From: CALMEC01 sp963765105
GTDB lineage: Bacteria; Actinomycetota; Thermoleophilia; Miltoncostaeales; Miltoncostaeaceae
Assembly: GCA_963765105.1 (NCBI GenBank)
Contig: CAVXUW010000004.1
Location: 434,001 to 498,000, forward strand
Reading direction: 5' to 3'
Length of the DNA stretch: 64,000 nucleotides
Of the stretch, positions 34,186 through 44,100 are shown in pieces (positions within the stretch are counted from its first letter, which is position 1; each line of letters starts with the position of its first letter). Under the pieces are notes generated by a model. It did not search any database. It was given only the letters and a program-made list of their open reading frames with translations, and had not been told where the DNA came from. The translations under genes were made by a program, and so were the position numbers.

Positions 34186-35367
34186 GTGCGCTACCACAGC
34201 CTCGGTGAGCTTCCCCCCAAGCGCCACACCCAGTTTCGTCGCGGCGAGGCCCTGCTCGTGGAGGAGGTCATGGGTTACGAGGGTTTCAGCGGGAATGAGT
34301 CGATCCTCTACCACCTCACCTCGCCGTGTCGCGTGGCAGAGGTCGGCGCGTTCACCCCGATCGAACGGCGCGAATGGGTCCCCGATGCGCACGTGCATCG
34401 ACTCACCCACACCCGAGGCCTCGCCCCCGGAGGCGACGCCGTCTCGGGACGACGACTGCTGATGTGGAACAGCGATGTGGAGCTGAGCGTGTGCAAACCC
34501 GACACCGCCATGGAGGGCTTCTACCGCAACGGCGAAGGCGATGACGTCATCTTCGTCACCGAGGGTTCGGGGGTCGTTGAGACGGTGTTTGGCACCCTGC
34601 CGTTTCGCCGTCACGACTACATCGTTATCCCCCGCGGAACGACGCACCGCTTCGTCCTTGATCCGGGTGAGCAGACCTGGCTGTGCGTGACCACTCCCGG
34701 GGAGATTGAGACGCCCAACCGCTACCGCAATCGCTACGGCCAGCTCAACGAAGGGGCGCCGTTTTCGCAGCGCGACTTTCGTCCGCCGCAGCAGCTCGAA
34801 ACGCACGACGACGAGGGCCCACACGATCTGGCCGTACGGGTGCGAGGTGGTCATCAGCGTTTCGTCCTCGACTACCACCCACTCGACGTCGTGGGCTGGG
34901 ACGGATACGTGTACCCCTACACCTTCAACGTTCATGACTTCGAGCCGATCTCCGGCCGCATTCACCAGCCGCCCCCGGTCCACCAGACTTTCCAGGGCCC
35001 CAACTTCGTGATCTGTTCGTTCTGTCCACGTGAGCTTGATTGGGACCCCCTCGCGATTCCGCTCCCGTATCACCACTCGAACCTTCAGTCGGAGGAGGTC
35101 ATCTACTACGTCGACGGTCAGTTCGGATCGCGACGTGGCGTTGACCTGCAGTCGCTCACCTTGCACCCGTCCGGGCTTCCTCATGGACCCCAGCCGGGAC
35201 TGGTGGAGAAGGCGCTCGGTGTGCGACGCACCGAGGAACTGGCCGTGATGTGCGACACGTTCCATCCGCTGCGCCTCAGCGACCTGGCACGCGAACTGGA
35301 CGACCCGTCGTATGCCCTCTCCTGGCAGCCGGAGGCCGTCGGTGTCAACACTGGCGCCACCGGTTAG
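34186..35367 (+). CDS. hmgA: Homogentisate 1,2-dioxygenase
   Basis: 393 residues. Cupin-fold iron enzyme opening homogentisate to maleylacetoacetate. C-terminal cupin carries the iron ligands in PLPYHHSNLQSEEVIYYVDG and HPSGLPHGP. It is shorter than the ~430-residue proteobacterial enzyme but typical of the actinobacterial form. GTG start with AAGGAGG 5 nt upstream. It follows hppD closely and overlaps the iron dehydrogenase reading frame by about 26 bp. Confidence 0.93.
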   Translation: MRYHSLGELPPKRHTQFRRGEALLVEEVMGYEGFSGNESILYHLTSPCRVAEVGAFTPIERREWVPDAHVHRLTHTRGLAPGGDAVSGRRLLMWNSDVELSVCKPDTAMEGFYRNGEGDDVIFVTEGSGVVETVFGTLPFRRHDYIVIPRGTTHRFVLDPGEQTWLCVTTPGEIETPNRYRNRYGQLNEGAPFSQRDFRPPQQLETHDDEGPHDLAVRVRGGHQRFVLDYHPLDVVGWDGYVYPYTFNVHDFEPISGRIHQPPPVHQTFQGPNFVICSFCPRELDWDPLAIPLPYHHSNLQSEEVIYYVDGQFGSRRGVDLQSLTLHPSGLPHGPQPGLVEKALGVRRTEELAVMCDTFHPLRLSDLARELDDPSYALSWQPEAVGVNTGATG

Positions 35368-36356
35368 CCACACCGTCGAGCCCTTCATCTGGCGTGACGG
35401 TGAGCGAACGATCATCTTCGGCCACGGTGCCGTCACCGACGCGGTGGCGGCCATCGCGCCGCGGTTTGCGCTGCTCACCACCCCGCGAGCGTCAACCATG
35501 GTGCCCCAACTGGCAATGCGTGCCCGCGCCGTTCACGAGGTTCCGGCCGGCCGTGTTGATGAGATCGCAGCAGCCCTCCGTTCTCACGTTGCCGGCGACA
35601 CCCTCGTCGCCCTGGGCGGTGGGCGCGTCATCGACGTGGCCAAGTCACTGGCCGCGGCCGATCCTCCCCGACGCGTCATTGCGATCCCCACGACGCTCTC
35701 GGGCGCGGAGATGACCGCCATTCACCGCCACGCGACGGGCGTTGCCCCCGGACACCCCGAAGGTTCGCCCCGCGCACGTCATCATCGACTCTGCGCTGTC
35801 GGCATCGCAGCCCCTCGCCGACCTCGCCGCAAGCGCCGCCAACGCACTGGGTCATGCCGTCGAGGGCCCCCTCACTCCCTCGGCGTCGCCGGTGCCGACA
35901 CTGGCGGCGACGGAGTCCATCCGCCTCATCGGTGAGGCTTTCGCGTCAGATCCCCCGGACCGTGACCGCCTTGCGCTCGCCGCGCTCCTGGCGGGATACA
36001 CGATCGACACCACTGGCTACGGTCTGCACCACGTTCTGTCACAGACGCTCGTGCGTTTCGCGGGTGTCGGCCACGGGCCGGCCAACGCCGCCATGCTTCC
36101 CCACTCCATCTGTGCCCTCGGCCAACGCTTCCCCGAGCACATCGGCCAACTCACAACGCAGACCGGCCGAGACGTGACCGAGCTGGCCGCGCGCCTCGCT
36201 CAGCTGGCCGGGGCAACCCGGCTGCGCGATCTCGAGGTCGCCGAATCGGCCCTCGCGGATCTCGCCGCCACGGCGAGCGAGCGGGCCGAACTCGCCGTGA
36301 CACCCCCCGCCGCCACCCGAGACGAGCTTCACGAGATCTACCGCCGCGCCTGGTAG
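35342..36356 (+). pseudogene. Iron-containing alcohol dehydrogenase (maleylacetate reductase-like), frameshifted
   Basis: The first part (from GTG 35342) reads an NAD-binding half: GGGRVIDVAKSLA and AIPTTLSGAEMTAIHR. The second, in another frame, supplies the iron-binding half: NALGHAVEG, YGLHHVLSQ and GHGPANAAMLPH. The frames join if one C is removed from the run of Cs at about 35743-35747, giving a normal ~337-residue protein. So it is either a one-base assembly error or a recent inactivation. Maleylacetate reductases of this family act on ring-cleavage products; here, after hmgA, the substrate is unclear. Confidence 0.75.
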
Positions 36357-36369
36357 GTGACACCGGCGC

Positions 36370-36996
36370 TCAGGCGCTGACCAGAAGCGCGAGGGCCAGG
36401 GCAATCATGACCGCCGCAATGAGGCCGTCGAGGATGCGCCACGCCCGCGGACGAGCAAACAGGGGAGTCAGAAAGCGGGCGCCGTATCCCAGTGACACGA
36501 ACCAGATCGCGCTGGCAGTCACAGAACCCACCACAAAGGCCAGGCGCAGGTTCTCGGGCTGTTGCGATCCGATGGCGCCAAGGAGCACGACGGTGTCGAG
36601 ATAGACGTGCGGGTTCAGGAAGGTGAAGCCCAGCAGCGTCACGACAGCCGCGGTGAGCGAAAGCGGCGCCCCTCCGCCGGCGACCGCCATCGATGACGAG
36701 GCGAACGCACGCCGCGCGGCAAGGGCTGCGTAGCCCACGAGAAACGCCACACCACCAAGACGAACGGCATCGAGAAGACGCGGGCGCTCCTGGATGAGTG
36801 CACCCATCCCCGCCACCCCGGCAATGGTCAGGAGGCCGTCCGCCACGACGCAAACGCACACGATGACAAGAACATGCTCACGCTTGAGCCCCTGACGAAG
36901 GACAAAGGCATTCTGCGCCCCAATCGCAATGATGAGGGCGAGCGACGACGAGAAGCCGATGAGAAGCGCATCCACAACACGGATTCTGCGTGACAT
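36370..36996 (-). CDS. LysE/ArgO family amino acid exporter
   Basis: 208 residues, six membrane segments. N-terminal IGAQNAFVLRQGLKREHV is the LysE/ArgO signature, and FTFLNPHVYLDTVVLLGAIG the second. Exports lysine or arginine. Divergent from a LysR-type gene of the ArgP/LysG group, the standard exporter-regulator pair, so expression is likely induced by basic amino acids. Confidence 0.92.
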   Translation of the reverse strand: MSRRIRVVDALLIGFSSSLALIIAIGAQNAFVLRQGLKREHVLVIVCVCVVADGLLTIAGVAGMGALIQERPRLLDAVRLGGVAFLVGYAALAARRAFASSSMAVAGGGAPLSLTAAVVTLLGFTFLNPHVYLDTVVLLGAIGSQQPENLRLAFVVGSVTASAIWFVSLGYGARFLTPLFARPRAWRILDGLIAAVMIALALALLVSA

Positions 36997-37011
36997 CGGA
37001 CACTCGGTCCA

Positions 37012-37045
37012 GCTAAACTTTCTGATGAATGATTAGCACAGCTAA
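37012..37045. promoter_or_regulatory. LysR-type operator overlapping the regulator start
   Basis: GCTAA (37012-37016), then TTAGC-ACA-GCTAA (37033-37045), the latter a 13-bp palindrome of the T-N11-A LysR box form. It covers codons 2-6 of the regulator and lies 37-49 bp upstream of the exporter start, in the right place for both autoregulation and exporter activation. Confidence 0.55.
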
Positions 37046-38018
37046 TGACATTGATCCCGGCCAGCTTTCCGCTTTTCTCGCTGTCATCGAGGAGGGTTCC
37101 TTTGAGCGGGCGGCCAGACGGCTCCACGTGACCTCCTCGGCCATCTCTCAGCGAGTCAAGCAGCTGGAAGTGCGTATTGGCCACATCTTGGTGCGACGCG
37201 AGTCGCCGTGCGTGGCAACCCCCGCGGGAGAGTCGCTGCTTCGTTACGGCAAACAGATGCAACTCCTCACCGATCAGGCGCTGACAGAGCTTGCTGAGCC
37301 ATTTGCGCACCCGTCCACCATCGCGATCGCCGTCAATGCCGACTCGCTCGCGACGTGGTTCATCGACGCCATGGCGCCGTTGACGCGTCATGGCGAGCAG
37401 ATGTTCGAATTGCTGGTGGACGACCAGGAACACACCGCCGAGATGCTCCGTGCCGGACGCGTGATGGCCGCCGTGACGTCCGAACCCACCCCGGTTCGGG
37501 GGTGCCGCGTCGTGCGCCTCGGAACAATGCGATACGTCGCCGTTGCCAGCCCCGACTACATCGCCCGGCACTTCCCGCGTGGCGTTTCTCAAGGCAGCTT
37601 GGCGGAGGCCCCGTCCCTCACGTTCAACCGCAAAGACACGCTGCAGCGACAGATGACGACACTCCTTGGTGGCGATGAGATCGCGCCACCCATTCATTGG
37701 ATCCCGTCATCGCATTGCTTCATTACTGCGGCCCTCGAGGGAATCGGCTGGGGGATGGTGCCCGCTCGCATGGCCGATACTGACCTGCGTTCTGGCCACT
37801 TGCGACGCATCCATCGGCGCGCAGTTCTGGACGTGCCGCTCTTCTGGCAACACTGGAGCCTCGACACACCGTTGCTCACCCGTCTCACGCGGTCGGTGGA
37901 AACGGCTGCTCAGACGATGAACCGACCTGTACGGAGTCGACCGCCCGTCACCGACGCGCCCCCGCCGTCTGATGGGAATCGCGACGGGGGCGGGCCGGTG
38001 GGTTCACCGGCGACGTGA
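37029..38018 (+). CDS. LysR family regulator, ArgP/LysG type
   Basis: 329 residues. N-terminal HTH (QLSAFLAVIEEGSFERAARRLHVTSSAISQRVKQLE, residues 12-47, with the ArgP-typical FERAA), then a LysR ligand domain. The last ~35 residues are Pro/Gly/Arg-rich and look like a disordered tail. Divergent from the LysE exporter and expected to activate it with lysine or arginine. The start codon lies within the candidate operator; I see no better internal start. Confidence 0.9.
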   Translation: MISTANDIDPGQLSAFLAVIEEGSFERAARRLHVTSSAISQRVKQLEVRIGHILVRRESPCVATPAGESLLRYGKQMQLLTDQALTELAEPFAHPSTIAIAVNADSLATWFIDAMAPLTRHGEQMFELLVDDQEHTAEMLRAGRVMAAVTSEPTPVRGCRVVRLGTMRYVAVASPDYIARHFPRGVSQGSLAEAPSLTFNRKDTLQRQMTTLLGGDEIAPPIHWIPSSHCFITAALEGIGWGMVPARMADTDLRSGHLRRIHRRAVLDVPLFWQHWSLDTPLLTRLTRSVETAAQTMNRPVRSRPPVTDAPPPSDGNRDGGGPVGSPAT

Positions 38019-38274
38019 AGGCCGCGTCACCAGTGAAGCCTCAGTGAACGAGTGAGTGGAGTCGGCGACTGCAATGTCGCGGATTCTTTCTGCACCTTCG
38101 TCCGAAACCAGTCCCTCTGAGATTGGGAAGGCGCCATGTCCGAGCACGGCGCCTCTCTCAACATCATCGGCAGCTACACGTGGTTTCGTGAGCCTTTTCT
38201 GCGCCGTCGAGACGCCGGTCAAGGTTCGGCAAAGGCCGTTGCGACGTCCGAATGGGCGAGCTAGCGTCGGGCTC

Positions 38275-39254
<980 letters not shown>

Positions 39255-39258
<4 letters not shown>

Positions 39259-40034
39259 GGGGAGGCGATGCCACCCGCATGATCGGCGCAGAACTGCTCA
39301 AACTGCGACGCCAACGGGGTCTCATCATCACCACTGCCGTCCTCACCGTCGGCGTCATCATCATCGGCCTCATCGTCACCGCCGCCCTCCATGCCAACGA
39401 CCCGAGCGAGTTTGGACCTGTGGGAGGCCGTGACGCGTACTACACGCTCATGAGCGGTGCCGCGTTCTACATGGTGTTGGGTGCCAGCGCGCTCGCCGCC
39501 AGCGCCGGCGGGAGCGACGTCCGCGCCGGTGTCTTTCGTGATCTGGTCGCCACCGGTCGCTCGCGCATCACACTGTTTGGCGTGCGCTATCCCGCGATCT
39601 TGGTTGTCGCGTTTGCGTTCACCGCTCTGGCCGTAGCGCTCGCGACAATCGCCGGATTCCTCGGTGCCGACGGCACAACAGCCCTCTCGATGGATGACGT
39701 GGCACGCTGGAGCGGCTTCTACGCACTTGCGGTCGCCTTCAGCGCGGCTGTCGGTCTCGGCATCGGCGCACTCTTTGCCAACGCATCGGTGTCAACCACG
39801 GTCGTGGTTGCATGGCTTCTCATCGCCGGGCCGCTCCTCGGAGCCGCATCATTCCTGGGGCCGTTGCGTCATGTGGTGAGCATCAATGCCCTCGAACGCT
39901 TCCGCCCATTGGGTGCGGATGAGGTGCTCAACAACCCTGGACTGGGTCGTGGCACTGCGGCAGTGATCGTGGCGGGATGGATTGTCCTGTCGCTTGCCGC
40001 CGGTGCATGGAGGACACGAATGCGCGACGCGTAG
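39255..40034 (+). CDS. ABC-2 type transporter permease
   Basis: 259 residues with six membrane segments and the usual order of an ABC-2 permease: short cytoplasmic N-terminus (IGAELLKLRRQRG), TM1, a loop, GVFRDLVATGRSRITLFGVRY before TM3, and late helices. It partners the ATPase just upstream. The start of the metalloprotease lies within the last 25 bp of this gene. Confidence 0.88.
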
Positions 40035-40806
40035 GCGCGCCCACTGGACGCGCCACCTGGCGTCGCTTGACTCTGCTCATGGCGACCGCCGGCATCATGG
40101 CCATCGCCGCTTCCACGCGTCTGCCGGACAGCGCATCGTCTCGGCGGAAGGCGTCAAGACCATTGACGGCCAGGTTGCGAACGTCCACATTCTGGTTGCG
40201 GTCCAACCAGGACAGTCGGTCGCAACGGCGAAGAAGCGCGCCCTCGCAGGACAGAACGCCCGTGCGGCCGCCCTACGGCCCACTCGTGGCCCCCGCCGCT
40301 CAGGGTTCTCATTCACGGGGCTCGTCTGGGATCAGCTGCCGGTGGTCCAGAACGACAACCCCGCAGGTGAGCCGGTCAACGGCGAAGCCGAGCTCACGGC
40401 GACCCACTCGACGTGGGGGGCCGCCGGTTCCCGCTTCGGGTTCCAATACGGCGGCATCACCTCCCGTTGCCCGTCGCTGGTGGCCGAATGCGGCAACCAG
40501 ACCTTCGATGGCAACAACGACGTCAGCTGGGCGCCGCTCGAACAGGGAACGCTCGGCGTGACCTGGTCAAGCTCGACTACCGACGAAGCCGACATGGCGA
40601 TGTCAACGCAGGTCGACTGGACCAGCGGCTGCCAGCAGGTCGGCAGTGCGTTTGACGCACAGTCGGTTTTCCTACATGAAAACGGTCATGTCGCCGGCCT
40701 CGATCACTCGAGGGACCGCGCTGCCGTGATGTTCCCGTCGTACCAGACCGCGCGTTGCGCGCTTGGGAGCGACGACCTTGCGGGTATCCGCACCCTCTAC
40801 CGCTAG
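40010..40806 (+). CDS. Matrixin-like secreted zinc metalloprotease, apparent frameshift after signal peptide
   Basis: The catalytic end carries HENGHVAGLDHSRD followed by VMFPSY, the zinc-binding HExxHxxGxxH and Met-turn of matrixins, so a secreted protease is expected. In the frame of that domain there is no signal peptide. In the frame starting at ATG 40010 a good one exists (RRLTLLMATAGIMAIAAST), but that frame leaves the domain near 40115-40135. A one-base indel there would join them into a ~265-residue secreted enzyme. If the indel is real, the protein may not be exported. Confidence 0.65.
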
Positions 40807-40817
40807 GGGACGTTTAC

Positions 40818-40858
40818 TCACCTGTGTGGCGGACCGCGCTGGTCCGTCACACAGGTGA
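40818..40858. terminator. Bidirectional terminator between convergent genes
   Basis: 18-bp stem with one mismatch: TCACCTGTGTGGCGGACC (40818-40835) pairing with 40841-40858, loop GCGCT. It sits between the metalloprotease stop and the stop of the convergent peptidase gene. Confidence 0.8.
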
Positions 40859-40879
40859 TGATCCGAACCGCCTCGCGGG

Positions 40880-41737
40880 TCAGTACCCGACGTGGATGTG
40901 GTCGTTGTGATTGCCCATGGCGAAGTTCCAACTCTCGCTCGGCCACGGGTCGTAGCCGTGGATGACCTGGGATGGTTGATATTGCGTCCCGCGCAGCTGG
41001 TTGACGATCTCCTCATAAAGTCGTGCGCACGGACTACTGGGCACCCCGTTGCAGCTTTGACCATCGACCACGGCGATGTCGACCGCGCGTCCCAGCTTGT
41101 GCGCGCTGACGCGCCCGGTCCCGGCGACGTACATGCTGTGGTCAGTCCGCATCGAGGTGATCGTGATTTGGTGTCGAGAGACGATCCAGCTGAGCAGGTC
41201 GACGATACGCGGGTCGACTTGGCCACTGGTGAGATCGATCACCTGTGACTGACGGGTGAAGCGAATGTTGGGACTGCGGACCAGCGCCTGGGCGCCGGCC
41301 GAACCGGTCGGCGGCGCAGCCTGCGGGGTGTTTCGCTTTTCGGATTGGCGGAGGACCGCCGCAAGGTCGGCCGCCGGGGGTGTTCCAGCGACGTAGCTCA
41401 CCGGCAGCGGCGTGGTTGCTTCGCCCTCAACTTCGCCAGGCGCCTCCACGGCTTCCGTGCGGGCAGCAACCGGTATCGCGGATGCTCCGCCACCTGAAGG
41501 AGTGCCGTTCGACGCTTTCGCCATCGCTTCAAGCACTTCCTCGGGGGAAAGGACCTGAGACGCATCCTCACTGTGAGCATCGGTGCCCGTGGGGTCGTGT
41601 TGCGCGGTCCACTCAACCGGTGCCGGCGCAGGCGCCGTTGACCCGGAGGGTCCGGCGATGATGACTCCGACAGGAAGGACGACAAGAAGGCCCATCAGCA
41701 GGCGTCCACGATCCACAATGCGGGCGGCATTAAGCAT
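40880..41737 (-). CDS. M15-type peptidase domain protein, membrane anchored
   Basis: 285 residues from ATG 41737. One N-terminal helix (LLMGLLVVLPVGVIIAG), a long Pro/Ala/Glu-rich linker (about 35-135), then a C-terminal domain with SAHKLGRAVDIAVVDG and NDHIHVGY, the zinc-site pattern of D-Ala-D-Ala/L-Ala-D-Glu carboxypeptidases of family M15. Likely acts on peptidoglycan outside the cell. AAAGGG directly abuts the ATG. Divergent from the GH114 lipoprotein 63 bp away. Confidence 0.7.
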   Translation of the reverse strand: MLNAARIVDRGRLLMGLLVVLPVGVIIAGPSGSTAPAPAPVEWTAQHDPTGTDAHSEDASQVLSPEEVLEAMAKASNGTPSGGGASAIPVAARTEAVEAPGEVEGEATTPLPVSYVAGTPPAADLAAVLRQSEKRNTPQAAPPTGSAGAQALVRSPNIRFTRQSQVIDLTSGQVDPRIVDLLSWIVSRHQITITSMRTDHSMYVAGTGRVSAHKLGRAVDIAVVDGQSCNGVPSSPCARLYEEIVNQLRGTQYQPSQVIHGYDPWPSESWNFAMGNHNDHIHVGY

Positions 41738-41800
41738 CCCTTTGTCATCGACCGTTCTTCGCCAGACTTGACCGGATTGTCGGCCCACTGTTCCGCCACA

Positions 41801-42655
41801 ATGACGTTCGTGACCAAACGTTGCCGCCTCATCGCATGTGCATGCCTCGCAGTGAGCCTTGTGGGCTGCGGGACAAACGACGACGACACACCGGCCCGCA
41901 ACTGGGTGGCACCGCCGGCCAACGCGCAGTTCGACTACCAAATCGACGGTGACTACCCGCCGCCCACCGGGACGCGGGTGGTCATTCGTGACTGGTTCGC
42001 GGGGCAACCCGCTCCCGACCTCTACTCCATCTGTTACGTCAACGGTTTTCAGACGCAGGCGGACGAGCCCGCGGTGGATCGGCCGGATGAACGGGGCAAC
42101 TGGCCGCCGGACCTCGTCCTCCAGGATCTCGGTGACGACCCCAATTGGGGAGGTGAGTACCTCATCGACATCAGCACGGACGACACGCGTCGACGGGCAA
42201 CCGCGTGGGTCGCGGCAATGCTCGACACCTGCGGTCGAAAGGGCTTTCGCGGGGTCGAGATCGACAATCTCGACTCATGGACGCGTTTCGATGACACGCC
42301 GCTCGCCGGGCGCGTTCCCTTCGGCCAGGCCGACGCGGAGGAATACGCCCGGCTCCTCACAAAAGAGGCACACCGCCGCGGCCTCGCGGTGGGCCAAAAG
42401 AACACTCCGCAGCTCGACGCGATGACCTCACGCCAAACCATCGGCTTCGATTTCGCCGTCGCCGAAGAGTGCGGTCGTTTCGCCGAGTGTGATCGCTACA
42501 GGTCGCTGTTCGGCGCATCGGTGCTCGATGTCGAGTACGACGCGAGCGGCTACCGCGCGGCCTGCATAGCGATCGGTTCCCAGGCAAGCGTCGTGCAGCG
42601 CGATCGCGACGTCACCCGCCCCGACTCCCCCACCTACCGCTACTCCACATGCTGA
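41801..42655 (+). CDS. GH114 endo-alpha-1,4-polygalactosaminidase-like lipoprotein
   Basis: 284 residues. Lipoprotein signal LIACACLAVSLVGC with the lipobox Cys at residue 23. The mature part is a TIM-barrel of glycoside hydrolase family 114: FDYQIDGDY, SICYVNGFQT, YLIDIS, GFRGVEIDNLDSW and FDFAVAEECGRF carry the expected acidic residues. Such enzymes cut galactosaminogalactan-type polymers of fungi or biofilms. Divergent from the M15 peptidase, suggesting an envelope-related pair. Confidence 0.8.
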   Translation: MTFVTKRCRLIACACLAVSLVGCGTNDDDTPARNWVAPPANAQFDYQIDGDYPPPTGTRVVIRDWFAGQPAPDLYSICYVNGFQTQADEPAVDRPDERGNWPPDLVLQDLGDDPNWGGEYLIDISTDDTRRRATAWVAAMLDTCGRKGFRGVEIDNLDSWTRFDDTPLAGRVPFGQADAEEYARLLTKEAHRRGLAVGQKNTPQLDAMTSRQTIGFDFAVAEECGRFAECDRYRSLFGASVLDVEYDASGYRAACIAIGSQASVVQRDRDVTRPDSPTYRYSTC

Positions 42656-42724
42656 CGCTGCGCGCCGAAACCGTGAGACGAACATGTGTTCGCTTTTTCT
42701 CGTGAAATTGTCTATGATTCACTC

Positions 42725-43129
42725 ATGTCAACCGCACCAGCATTCTCACTCTCCGTCGTCGCACACGCCTGTTCCGGCGCCGCGGATCTCCGGGAGCGCC
42801 TTGGCACCGAAGGACTCGATACGACCACGATCGCCAATCTGGTCGGGTGCAGCCCTCTCTCCCTCGTTCGGGCCACACGAACAGGCTCGACACCGCGAGG
42901 GCTACTGATCGGCCTGGCGACGCTTTCCACCGTGATTGATCAGCTCCGTGATCACGGCGTCGGGTGGGAGCAGCTTGCGAACCGCGACGCGCACATCGAC
43001 GAGGCAATTTCGCAGATCAGCGTCGAAAGCCCCATCGCGGCACGAATGCTCGAGCGGCTCTGTCGGACAAGCGAACCTCAGACCGCTCCGCGCCAACTGT
43101 CTCTTGCGCTGACCTCCAACGCCGCCTAG
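42725..43129 (+). CDS. HTH-like small protein of unknown function
   Basis: 134 residues from ATG 42725, 8 bp after TATGAT, so probably leaderless. The segment LDTTTIANLVGCSPLSLVRATR reads like a helix-turn-helix and is followed by LATLSTVIDQLRDHG, somewhat like Xre/MbcA/ParS-type antitoxins. No RES or other toxin gene adjoins, so the antitoxin idea is weak. Confidence 0.5.
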   Translation: MSTAPAFSLSVVAHACSGAADLRERLGTEGLDTTTIANLVGCSPLSLVRATRTGSTPRGLLIGLATLSTVIDQLRDHGVGWEQLANRDAHIDEAISQISVESPIAARMLERLCRTSEPQTAPRQLSLALTSNAA

Positions 43130-43272
43130 CCGTGTCGGCATCGTCAATTCTGTTGATCTGACCAGAAGCTGTCTTTGCGGTCCTGAGGCACGTGACGTCG
43201 CATCAATCCGCAGTTCCTTTGTGGGTGACAGTCAGGCTTTGGCGCGAACACGGACTCCGATAGATTTGGGTC

Positions 43273-43386
43273 ATGTTTGTTGCAGCTGGGCACCGCATCA
43301 TCCTCCGGCGTTCACCACCTCAGCGCCGCACCACGACACCTTTCCGGTCGCGGCGTGACAGCGTCGCGTCATTTGGTGCGTCGTGA
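43273..43386 (+). CDS. Possible leader ORF coupled to the DsbA-like gene
   Basis: 37 codons starting at ATG 43273, 7 bp after TAGATT (leaderless), basic and Arg-rich, ending in TGA that overlaps the GTG of the DsbA-like gene (GTGA). The peptide has no recognisable domain. It may only provide translational coupling. Confidence 0.35.
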   Translation: MFVAAGHRIILRRSPPQRRTTTPFRSRRDSVASFGAS

Positions 43387-44060
43387 GCACCATGGCCGGC
43401 TCACGCGTTCCTCGACGAGCGCTTCTCGCCACTGTTGCGTTGGCGATTGTCGCCACGATCGTTCTGGCCGCCATCAGTGCGCGAGGCGGGTCAGACAGTG
43501 CCACCGGCACTCGGCTCGACATCGCTGGCATCCCCCAGAAGGGCGACACCCTTGGCCCGGAGAGTGCCTCCGTCCAAATCGTCGAGTACGCCGATCTCCA
43601 GTGCCCCTTCTGCGCCGAAGCTGCATCCCAGACCATTCCGACGTTGATCGAACGCTACGTCCGCCCCGGAACCGCGCGTCTGGTCTTTCGTCCGTTGACC
43701 TTCATCGGCGACGACTCTGTTCGTGGGGCCGTTGCCTCCGCGGCCGCGGGAATACAGAACAAGCAGTGGCAGTTCCTGGAGTACGCCTTTGACAAACAGG
43801 AGGGCGAGAACAGTGGCTGGCTCTCGGATGCACTGATCACCGAGGCGGCAAAGGCGAGTGGTCTTGACCTCGGCGCGTTCGAACGGGATCGAACCGCTTC
43901 CGATGCGCAAACCGCAGTGGCCCGGGCTGCCCAACAGGCCCAGAACGACAGGGTCACCAGTACGCCCTCGTTCATCGTCACCGGTCCCAAGGGCACGGTT
44001 CCTATTCGCGACTACCGGAATCTCGCGGAGTTCGCGTCCGCGGTAAACGCTGTCAAATAG
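43383..44060 (+). CDS. DsbA family disulfide oxidoreductase, membrane anchored
   Basis: 225 residues (GTG 43383; ATG 43392 possible). One signal-anchor helix (ALLATVALAIVATIVLAAI), then a thioredoxin/DsbA fold with the active site QCPFCAEAA and the cis-Pro in STPSFIVTG. It oxidises cysteines of exported proteins. The VKOR-type gene just downstream would reoxidise it, the standard actinobacterial replacement for DsbB. Confidence 0.9.
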   Translation: MSTMAGSRVPRRALLATVALAIVATIVLAAISARGGSDSATGTRLDIAGIPQKGDTLGPESASVQIVEYADLQCPFCAEAASQTIPTLIERYVRPGTARLVFRPLTFIGDDSVRGAVASAAAGIQNKQWQFLEYAFDKQEGENSGWLSDALITEAAKASGLDLGAFERDRTASDAQTAVARAAQQAQNDRVTSTPSFIVTGPKGTVPIRDYRNLAEFASAVNAVK

Positions 44061-44100
44061 CGACACACGAGTCGAGAGACGCCTTCGCATCGCCATTGCG

